In this document: positions 17,359 through 27,900 of the stretch, in pieces
Position numbering within the stretch: position 1 is the stretch's first letter
Layout: each line of letters starts with the position of its first letter
Origin: Verrucomicrobia bacterium IMCC26134
GTDB taxonomy: Bacteria > Verrucomicrobiota > Verrucomicrobiia > Opitutales > Opitutaceae
Reading direction: 5' to 3'
Length of the DNA stretch: 64,000 bases
Assembly: GCA_000972765.1 (NCBI GenBank)
Contig: CP011265.1
Location: forward strand, 2,279,501 to 2,343,500
Translations under genes and position numbers: made by a program
Notes under the pieces: generated by a model
What the model was told of the DNA's origin: nothing
Database searches by the model: none
Seen by the model: only the letters and a program-made list of their open reading frames with translations

Positions 17359-18258
17359 ATGAACGACACTTCGCGCAAACCCGCCTGGCTCCGCGCCAAA
17401 CTCCCTTCCGGCCCCGGCTACACCGCCGTGCGCAAGCTCGTGGACGACCATAAGCTCCACACCGTCTGCCAGAGCGCCCAGTGCCCCAACCTCGGCGAAT
17501 GCTGGTCGCGCGGCACCGCCACCGTGATGATCCTGGGCAACATCTGCACGCGCTCCTGTAACTTCTGCGCCATCCAGACCGGCCGCCCCACCGAATACGA
17601 TCTCGGCGAACCCGCCCGCGTCGCCGAGGCCGTAGCCGTCATGGGCCTGCGCCACTGCGTCATCACCTCCGTCGCCCGCGATGAGCTCAAGGACGGCGGC
17701 GCCGCCGTCTGGGCCGCCACCATCCGCGCCATCCGCCACCTCAATCCCCAGACCGCCATCGAGGTCCTCACCCCCGATTGGAAGGGGCAGACCGAGCTGC
17801 TCGACATCGTGCTCGACGCCAAGCCCGACATTTTCAACCACAACCTCGAAACCGTCGAGCGCCTCCAAAAGCCCGTCCGCGTGCAGGCCCGCTACGACCG
17901 CTCCCGCTCCATCCTCCGCCACGCCAAAGCGCGCGGCTTCACCACCAAGACCGGCATCATGCTCGGCCTCGGCGAGGAGCAACACGAGATCGAGCAAACC
18001 CTCCGCGATATCGCCGCCGACCAGACCGACGTCCTCACCATCGGCCAATACCTCCAACCCACCCCGCAACACTGGCCCGTCGCCCGCTGGGTCCACCCCG
18101 ACGAGTTTATCCGCTGGAAGGAAATCGGCCTCGGTCTCGGCATCGGGGTCGTCGAGAGCGGTGCGATGGTGCGTTCCAGCTACCACGCCGACGAGCAGTC
18201 CAAGAAATACACCGGCGTCGAGCACCTCAACACCGCCAACGCCCTCGCCAGCATCTGA
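17359..18258 (+). CDS. lipA: Lipoyl synthase (radical SAM)
   Basis: Inserts two sulfurs into protein-bound octanoyl chains to make lipoate. The auxiliary cluster motif is C37-x4-C42-x5-C48 (CQSAQCPNLGEC). The radical SAM motif is C63-x3-C67-x2-C70 (CTRSCNFC). The C-terminal RSSYHADEQ carries the Ser that ligates the auxiliary cluster. Its 299 residues match the family. The ATG at 17359 has no Shine-Dalgarno sequence. It forms a two-gene lipoate set with lipB. Confidence 0.96.
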   Translation: MNDTSRKPAWLRAKLPSGPGYTAVRKLVDDHKLHTVCQSAQCPNLGECWSRGTATVMILGNICTRSCNFCAIQTGRPTEYDLGEPARVAEAVAVMGLRHCVITSVARDELKDGGAAVWAATIRAIRHLNPQTAIEVLTPDWKGQTELLDIVLDAKPDIFNHNLETVERLQKPVRVQARYDRSRSILRHAKARGFTTKTGIMLGLGEEQHEIEQTLRDIAADQTDVLTIGQYLQPTPQHWPVARWVHPDEFIRWKEIGLGLGIGVVESGAMVRSSYHADEQSKKYTGVEHLNTANALASI

Positions 18259-18996
18259 CCCGGCGATGCGTTCCACCGGGTCGCCCCAAACGCCGCCCGC
18301 CTGGCAAATCGCGTCCAAGCACTCTCCACCTGCATCGCAAGGCCTCCCACCGGACTGCGAGGCGAGACCCAGCAGCCTGCACCGTGTTATTTCAGGGTTG
18401 GACACAGAGCCGACCCAGCGCGCCGCCCCCCCCCCACCCCCTTGGACTGGTCAGCGCCCCACCCCTCTACGCACTGCCGCCCTTACGCCTGCGCAGTTTG
18501 AACTGGAAGTGTAGCCGCGAAAGATCGCAGAGAGCGCAAAGACAGACCGACGGAAATGGCTTTCCTAGCGTTTTCACGATCTTTTGCGGCAAAAAAATCC
18601 TTCGGCTTTTTCTCTCTTAATCGAGGATACACTCCCGGTTAAAAACCGCGCGAAGAACTTCGTTCAGTTCCCTCGGTTAACCGTGCTCAGGCGGCCCGAA
18701 TCGAAACCGCTCTCGCTGTATAAAAAGCCCGGCGGCGTAGCCCGTTTCGATCCTGCTTTTTCGCAAAAATATTACTGGCAAAGGCTGACCATAAAACAAG
18801 CCCGCCCGCCGCCCATCGCCGCCCATTTAGCCGATCCCTATAGTAATAATTATGAATAATTTATCGTAATGAGACGCAAATTATTTTTGAAAAGATAAAA
18901 TTCTGCCCCCAGGTCGCGCCCCCGCGCCTCGGGGCTCCGGTTCACTAGGCGTCTGTCCGCCCCCCCCTCTCCAGCCACCCTTTCCAACACACTAAA
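18259..18996. other. 738-bp non-coding region before the giant gene
   Basis: No gene is convincing here. Seen inside: a GACCCGG/CCGGGTC hairpin at 18257-18282 just after lipA, without a T-run; a run of ten C at 18426-18435; one copy of the CTTTGCG repeat on the minus strand (18513-18541); an AT-rich patch at about 18836-18895 that likely carries the giant gene's promoter; and a run of eight C at 18960-18967, about 30 bp before the start. A 91-codon frame at 18584-18859 has no recognisable product. Confidence 0.6.
18513..18541 (-). repeat. Dispersed CTTTGCG-type intergenic motif, copy C
   Basis: Read on the minus strand it begins CTTTGCGCTCTCTGCG and ends TCTTTCGCGGCT. It matches the plus-strand copy at 28784-28812 at 26 of 29 positions. 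Confidence 0.6.
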
Positions 18997-21900
18997 ATGA
19001 TGACCTCCCTCCGCCGCCTCTTCACCTTGGTCGCCATTCTGGCCGCGGGGTTCATGCCTCACTTCATCCCGTCCGCGCAGGCGGCCGAAATCCAGGTCCT
19101 CAGCAATAACCTCGAGGTTGTCGATGGGGATAGCACTCCCCGCGTTGAAGACCGCACCTTCTTTGGCGTGCAGACGGTCGGTGCGGGAAACCTCACCCAG
19201 ACCTTTACGATCAAAAACCTCAGCACCACCGCCGGAGACAACCTCAACCTCACCGGCACTCCCATTGTCGTCATCGGTGGGGCCAATCCGGGAGACTTCG
19301 TGGTGACCACGCAACCGGTGGCCTCGGTGGCGCCGGGCGCATCCACCACCTTCGTGATCACCTGGACGCCGACCTTTGGCGGCATCCACAACGCGACCCT
19401 CTCGATCGCCAATAACGACAGCAACGAGACCCCCTACGACTTCGCCATCCAGACCACGGCCATGCTCAAGCTCACCTACACCGCAGGCGCCAACGGCTCG
19501 ATCTCCGGCACCACGCCCCAGGTGGTTTTTTCTACCGCCACGGGTTCGGCGGTGACGGCCGTGCCAGCCACCGGCTACCACTTCGTGAACTGGAGCGACG
19601 GATCCAGCGTCAACCCACGCACCGACACACCCGTGACGGCCAACGTGAGCGTTACCGCCAACTTCGCCACCGGTGGCTACACCCTCACCTACACGGCGGG
19701 CGCCAACGGTTCGATCACCGGGACCACGCCGCAGACCGTCATTCACGGCGCCAGTGGCACCGCGGTCAACGCCGTCCCGGCCACCGGCTACTCTTTTGAG
19801 AACTGGAGCGACGGCTCCACCGCCAATCCCCGCACCGACACCAACGTGATGACGAATAAGAACGTCACCGCCAACTTCGCCATCAACACCTACACCCTGA
19901 CCTACACCGCAGGCGCCAACGGCTCGATCTCCGGCACCACGCCCCAGACGGTCAACTACAACACCAGCGGCACCGCCGTCACCGCCGTCGCGGCCACCGG
20001 CTACCACTTCGTGAACTGGAGCGACGCCTCCACCGCCAACCCCCGCACCGACACCAACGTCATCGCCAACAAGAGCGTGAGCGCGACCTTCGCGATCAAC
20101 ACCTACACCCTCACTTACATCGCCGGCCCCTACGGAGTGATCGCCGGCACCACGCCGCAGACCGTCACCCACGGCTCCAGCGGCACCACCGTCACCGCCG
20201 TCCCGGCGGCCAACGCCCGCTTCGTGAACTGGAGCGACGGAGCGCTGACGGCGACGCGCACCGACACCAACGTGACCGCCGCCAAGAGCGTCACCGCCCA
20301 ATTCGAACTGAAAGCGCCGACGACGCCAGTGCCCACCGTCACCTTGAACGGGCCGGCGACAGTCACCATCGGCCTCAACACCGCCTACAGCGAGTTGGGT
20401 GCTTTCTCCGGGCCCAGTGCTCTTGCCGCGGGCGATTCTCACAGCCTGGCGCTACGCAGCGATGGCACGGTTGCCGCGTGGGGTAACAATGGTGACGGCC
20501 AGACGACCATCACCCCCGGTTTGAGCAACGTGGTCGCCCTTGCCTCGGGCTATTATCATAATCTGGCGCTGCGCAGTAACGGCACGGTCGCCGCGTGGGG
20601 ACGGAATTTCGACGGCCAGACGACCCTCCCCGCCAGCTTGAGCAACGTGGTGGCCATTTCCGCGGGCCTTTATCACAATCTGGCGCTGCGCAGTAGCGGG
20701 ACGGTCGTGGCGTGGGGATCCGATTACCTTGGCCAGACGACCATCCCCCCCGGCTTGAACAACGTGGTGGCCATTGCCGCGGGCGGAGCTCACAGTTTGG
20801 CGCTGCGCTACGACGGGGCGGTCTCCGCGTGGGGATACGGTGGCTCTGGCCAGACGACCATCCCCCTCGGGTTGAGTAATGTGATCGCCATTGCCGCTGG
20901 CGGAGGGCACAGTCTGGCGCTGCGCTACGACGGGACGGTCGCCGCGTGGGGATACGGTGCCTCTGGCCAGACGACCACCCCCGCCGGGTTGATCAACGTG
21001 GTCGCCATTGCCGCTGGCGGGTCTCACAGTCTGGCGCTGCGGAGCGACGGCACAGTCGTTGCTTGGGGTGACAATAGCTCTGGCCAGAGCACTATCCCCG
21101 AGGGGTTGAGCAACGTGGTCGCCATTGCCGCTGGCGGGAATCACAGTCTGGCGCTGCGGAGCGACGGCACGGTCGTCGCGTGGGGAGCCGGGCTTATCAA
21201 TGATGGGGGCGTAAGTTCCCCATCCAATAATTATGGCCAATCCATCATTCCCGCCGGAGTCTTTCTGCCTGCCACGGTCAGCGGCAGCGTGAATGCCAAC
21301 ACAGCCGGCAGCTACGTGCTGGCTTACAGCGCCACCAATTTCCTCGGAGGGAGCGGCAGCACCACCCGCACCGTAATGGTGGGGCCCACACTGACCTACA
21401 CCGCCGGCGCCAACGGTTCGCTCACCGGCACCACGCCGCAGACCGTCAACTACAACGCCAGCGGCACCGCCGTCACCGCCGTCCCGGCCACCGGCTACTC
21501 TTTCGTAAACTGGAGCGACGGCTCCACCGCCAACCCCCGCACTGACACCAACGTGACGAGCAACCGCAGCGTCACCGCGACCTTCGCGATCAACACCTTC
21601 ACCCTCACTTACACGGCGGGCGCCAACGGCACGCTCACCGGCACCACGCCGCAGACGGTCAACTACGGCGCCAGCGGCACCGCCGTCACCGCCGTCGCCG
21701 CCCCCGGCTACCACTTCGTGAACTGGAGCGACGGCACCACCGGCAACCCGCGCACCGACACCAACGTGATGACGAATGTGAACGTGACCGCGAACTTCGG
21801 CTTGGATGCGCCCCTGCCGAACGTCACCTTAAACGGGCAGGCTTCGGTGACCATGAGGGTCAACAGCGCCTACACCGAGTCGGGCGCCTTCTCCGGGCCC

Positions 21901-24900
21901 AGTGCCATATCCGGCGCCTCGAGACACAGTCTGGCGCTGCGCAGCGACGGCACGGTCGCCGCATGGGGATTCAATTACTATGGCCCGACGACCATCCCCG
22001 CCGGCTTGAGCAACGTGGTGGCCGTTTCCGCGGGCGATGAATACAGTCTGGCGCTGCGCAGCAACGGGACGGTTGTCGGGTGGGGATACAATGGCAATGG
22101 CCAGTCGGCCATCCCTGCCGGGTTGAGCAACGTGACCGCCATTGCCGCTGGCGGGAATCACAGTCTGGCGCTGCGCAGCGACGGCACGGTCGTCGCGTGG
22201 GGTAGCAATTACTATGACGAAACGACCCTCCCCGCCGGGCTGGGCAACGTGGTGGCCATTTCCGCGGGCTATAACCACAGTCTGGCGCTGCGCAGCGACG
22301 GCACAGTCGTCGCGTGGGGAAGCAATTACTATGGCCAGAGCACCATCCCCGAGGGGTTGAGCAACGTGGTGGCTATTGCCGCGGGCTGGTGGCACAGTCT
22401 GGCGCTGCGCAGCGACGGCACAGTCGTCGCGTGGGGAGCTGGGCTCTACAATGATGGAGGTGCAAGTTACCCATACTATAACTATGGGCAATCCATCATC
22501 CCCGCCGGCTTGAGCAACGTGGTGGCCATTGCCGCGGACGGGTATCACAGTCTGGCGCTGCGCAGCGACGGGACTGTCGCCGCGTGGGGAAGCAATAGAT
22601 ATGGCCAGAGCACCATCCCCGCCGGGCTGAACAACGTGGTGGCCCTTGCCGCGGGCGGGGATTATAGTCTGGCGCTGCGCAGCGACGGGTCGGTCGTAGC
22701 GTGGGGAGACAATTACTATGGCCAGACGACCATTCCCGCGAATATCTATCTGCCCGCCACCGTCAGCGGCAGCGTGGATACCAGCACGCCCGGCAACTAC
22801 GTGCTGACCTACAATGCCACCAATTTCATGGGTGGCACCGGTAGCACCACCCGCACGGTGGTGGTGCTGGCGTCCTATACCCTGACCTACGCGGCGGGCG
22901 CCCATGGCTCGCTCACCGGCTCGCCGCTGCAGACGGTTGACTACAACGCCAACGGCACCGCCGTCGCCGTCGTCCCAGCTCTCGGCTACTCTTTCGTCAA
23001 CTGGAGCGATGGATCCACCGCCAACCCCCGCACCGACACCAACGTCACGGCCAACAAGAGCGTCACCGCGAACTTCGCGATCAATACCTACGCTTTGACC
23101 TACACCGCAGGCGCTAACGGCTCGCTCACCGGCACCACCCCGCAAACGGTCAACTACGGCGCCAGCGGCACCGCCGTCGCCGCCGTCCCAGCTCTCGGCT
23201 ACTCTTTCGTCAACTGGAGTGACGGCTCCAGCGCCAACCCCCGCACCGACGGCAACGTGACGACCAACAAGAGCGTCACCGCCAACTTCGCGATCAATAC
23301 CTACGCTTTGACCTACACCGCAGGTGCCAACGGCTCGCTCACCGGCACCACCCCGCAAACGGTCAACTACGGCGCCAGCGGCACCGCCGTCGCCGCCGTC
23401 CCAGCTCTCGGCTACTCTTTCGTCAACTGGAGTGACGGCTCCAGCGCCAACCCCCGCACCGACGGCAACGTGACGACCAACCTGGGCGTCACCGCCAACT
23501 TCGCGATCAACACCTACGCTTTGGCCTATACTGCCGGCGCCAACGGTTCTCTCACCGGCACCACCCCGCAGACAGTCAACTACGGATCCAACGGCTCCGC
23601 GGTCACCGCCGTCCCCGCCACCGGCTATTCTTTCGTCAACTGGAGCGACAGCTCTACCGCTAACCCCCGCACCGACACCAGCGTGACGGCCAACCGCAGC
23701 GTCACCGCGAACTTCGCCATCAACACCTACACCCTGACCTACGGGGCAGGCGCCAACGGCTCGCTCGCCGGCACCACGCCGCAGACCGTTGATCACGGCG
23801 CCAGCGGCTCCGCCGTCACCGCCGTCCCGGTGGCCAACTACCACTTCGTGAACTGGAGCGACGGCGTGCTGACGGCGGCGCGCACTGATGGCAACGTCAC
23901 GGCCAACCAGAGCGTCACCGCCACCTTCGCCATCGACACCTTTACCCTGTCCTACACTGCAGACGCCAACGGCTCGCTCACTGGCACCGCTTCCCAGACG
24001 GTGACCTACGGCTCCAGCGGCACCACCATCACCGCCGTGCCAGCTCCCGGCTACCGCTTCGTTAACTGGAGCGACGGCTCCACCGCCAACCCGCGCACCG
24101 ACACCAACGTGACGGGCGACCTGAGCGCGACTGCCAACTACGAAATCGGTGGTTACACCCTGACCTACACCTCAGGCGCCAACGGTTCTCTCACCGGCAC
24201 CACGCCGCAGACGGTCAACTACAACGCCAGCGGCACCGCCGTCGCCGCAGTAGCGAATGCCGGCTACCACTTCGTGGGCTGGAGTGACGGCTCCACCGCC
24301 AACCCCCGCACCGACGGCAACGTGACGACCAGCCTGAGCGTCACCGCCAACTTCGAAAGCGGTGGCTACACCCTCACCTACACTGCTGGAGCAGGCGGCA
24401 CCCTCACCGGCACCACGCTGCAGACCGTTGACCATGGCACAAATGGCACCGCCGTCACCGCCGTCGCCGCCCCCGGCTACCACTTCGCGAACTGGAGCGA
24501 CAGTTCCACTGCCAACCCGCGCACCGATACCAACGTGACGGCCAGCCAGAGCGTTAGCGCAAACTTCGTCCCGAATACGCCGACGCCGCCACTGCCCACG
24601 GTCACGTTGAACGGGTCGGCGACGGTCACCATTCAGCTCAACGCCGCCTACACCGAATTGGGCGCGTTCTTCGGGCCCAGTGCCCTTGCCGCGGGCGCGT
24701 CTCACAGTCTGGCGGTGCGGAGCGACGGCACGGTCGTCGCTTGGGGTGACAATCGCTCTGGCCAGGGCACCACCCCCCCCGGGTTGAGCAACGTGGTGGC
24801 CACTGTCGCGGGTGTAGCACACAGTCTGGCGCTGCGCGGCGACGGGTCGGTCGTCGCGTGGGGATCCAATGACTATGGCCAGACGAGTATCCCCGCCGGG

Positions 24901-27900
24901 CTGGACAACGTCGTGGCCATTTCCGCGGGCATTTATCACAATCTGGCACTGCGCAGCAACGGCACGGTCGTCGCCTGGGGATACAATTACGATGGCCAGA
25001 CGGCCATACCCGCGGGCTTGAGCAACGTGGTGGCCATTGCCGCGGGCGGGTATCACAGTCTGGCGCTGCGGAGCGACGGCACGGTCGTCGCCTGGGGATA
25101 CAATGACTCCTGGGGCCAGACGGACATACCCGCCGGGTTGAGTGACGTGGTGGCCATTGCCGCGGGCGGGTATCACAGTCTGGCGCTGCGCAGCGACGGC
25201 ACGGTCGTCGCTTGGGGAAACGATAACCTTGGCCAGAGCACCGTTCCCGCCGGGTTGAGCAACGTGATGGCCATTGCCGCGGGCGGGTTTCACAGTCTGG
25301 CGCTGCGCAGCGACGGCACGGTCGCCGCGTGGGGAAAATATAACTACAACGGTAACGGTTCAGACTTTATACCCATGTATGTTCCCGACGAGTTGAGCAA
25401 CGTGGTGGCCATTGCCGCGGGCGGGGGTCACAGTCTGGCGCTGCGCAGCGACGGGACCGTCGCCGCCTGGGCATACAATGGCGATGGCCAGACGACCGTC
25501 CCCTCGAATGTCTATCTTCCTGCCACCGTCAGCGGCAGCGTGGATCCCAGCACGCCTGGCAGCTACGTGCTGACCTACAGTGCCACCAATTTCCTCGGAG
25601 GCAGCAGCAGCACCACTCGCACCGTGGTGGTGCTGGCTCCCTTAAATCTCACTTACACGGCGGGCGCCCACGGCTCGATCACCGGCACCACGTCGCAGAC
25701 GATCAGCAACAGCACTACCGCCAGGGGCACCGCCGTCACCGCTGTGCCAGATCCCGGCTACCACTTCGTAAGCTGGAGCGACGGCTCTACCGCCAACCCA
25801 CGCACTGACACAGGCCTGGTCGCAGATGTGACCGTGACCGCCAATTTCGCCATCGGTGGTAATACCCTCACCTACACCGCCGGAGCCAACGGTGCGATCA
25901 CCGGCGCCACGCCGCAGACGGTAAACCACGGCTCAGCTGGCACCACCGTCACCGCCGTGCCTGCCACCGGCTACAGCTTCGTGAACTGGAGCGATGGCTC
26001 TCCCATCAATCCACGCACCGACACCAACGTGATGATGAATGTGAACGTCACCGCGAGTTTCCGGCTCGATATACCCGGCAATCTCGATCCGGACTTTTAT
26101 CCCGATGCGAACGGCACCGTCTATAGCTCAGCGGTGCAGCCGGATGGCAAGGTGCTGATCGGGGGTTTGTTTACCACCGTGCTCGGAGTGGAGCGCAACC
26201 GCATCGCCCGACTTAATGCCGACGGCACGCTGGACATGGACTTCAATCCCAATGCGAGCGGCAGCGTCTTTAGCCTGGCGGTGCAGGCGGATGGCAAAGT
26301 GCTGATCGGTGGCGCCTTCACCACCCTCCAGCCCAACGGCGCGGCCTCGCCCACTACGCGCAACCGCTTCGCCCGGCTCAATGCCGACGGCTCTCTCGAC
26401 ATGGGCTTCGATCCCAATGCGAGCGGCAGCGTCTTTAGCGTGGCGGTGCAGGCGGATGGCAAGGTGCTGATCGGTGGCGCCTTCTTACGGCTGCAGCCCA
26501 ACGGCGCGGCCACCGCCACCGCCCGCTTGCGCTTCGCCCGGCTCAATGCCGACGGCACGCTCGACGAGGGCTTCAATCCCAGACCAAACGGTTCCGGCAC
26601 TAGCACCACAGTCACTAGCGTGGCAGTGCAGGCGGATGGCAAGGTGCTGATCGGTGGAAACTTCCGCACGCTCCAGCCCAACGACGCGGCCACCGCCACC
26701 CCGCGTCAATACATCGCCCGGCTTAATGCCGACGGCACGCTGGACCCGGACTTCAATCCCAATGCGAACAACTCCGTCCAGAGCGTGGCAGTGCAGGCGG
26801 ACGGCAAGGTGCTGATCGGGGGCGGCTTCTCCACGCTCCAGCCCAACGGCGCGGCCACCGCCACCCCGCGCAACCGCATCGCCCGGCTCAATGCCGACGG
26901 CTCTCTCGACATGGGCTTCGATCCCAATGCGAACGGCAGCGTCCTTAGCCTGGCGGTGCAGGCGGATGGCAAGGTGCTGCTCGGCGGCACTTTCGGCGCG
27001 CTCCAGCCCAACGGCGCGGCCACCGCCACCCCGCGCAACCGCATTGCCCGGCTCAATGCCGACGGCACGCTCGACGAGGGCTTCGGTCCCAAGGCGAACG
27101 GCAACGTCTCTAGCCTGGCCTTGCAGGCGGATGGCAAGGTGCTCATCGGGGGCGAATTCACCACGCTCCAGCCCAACGGCGCGGCCACCGCCACCACGCG
27201 CAACCGCATCGCCCGGCTGGACAACGACGCTGCCACGCAGAACCTCTCCATCCCCGACGGCACCCAGGCACTCTGGAGCCGCGGCGGGTCGGCACCGGAA
27301 CTCACCCGCGTGACCTTTGAGGTGAGCACCGACGGCGGCGCCACCTGGGGCACGCCCATCGCAGGCACTCGCCTCGGCACCACGGCCAACTGGCAGGCCA
27401 CCGGCCTTTCCCTGCCCGCCGGAAGCCTGCTCCGCGCCCGCGGCGTGACATCTGGCGGCTATTTAAACAGCAGCTCCGGGCTGATCGAGCAGGTGACCAG
27501 CTTCTCCACCCTGACCTACACCGCAGGCGCCAATGGCACCCTCACCGGCACCACTCCGCAGTGGGTGGCCTCCGGTGCCAACGGCACCGCCGTCACCGCC
27601 GTGCCAGCCTCCGGCTACCACTTCGTCAACTGGAGCGACGGCTCCACCGCTAATCCGCGCACCGACACCAACGTGACGGCCAACAAGAGCGTGACGGCCA
27701 ACTTCCTGGTCGATGCCCCGGTGGTAGATGTCCTCTCGCCGAGCACCGGCCTGACCACCGGCGGCACCAGTGTGACGCTCCGCGGCATCAACTTCCTCGG
27801 CACAAGCTCGGTCACCTTCGGCGGCACCGCCGCGACCATCGTCTCCGTCACGGGCACCGAGATCACCGTGACCAGCCCCGCCCATGCCGCCGTTGCGGTC

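Noticed and set aside
17257-18405. A 382-codon minus frame over lipA
   Set aside because: Antisense shadow of lipA, which has all six cluster cysteines.
20452-23844. Long minus-strand frames through the giant gene
   Set aside because: They are antisense reflections of the RCC1 and InlB repeats (monotonous RGNGHHVAQ-type text). The plus frame has a signal peptide and known domains.
20422-25515. Regular repeats that could suggest a CRISPR array
   Set aside because: Units are in-frame multiples of three, coding throughout, with no short palindromic repeat or unique spacers.
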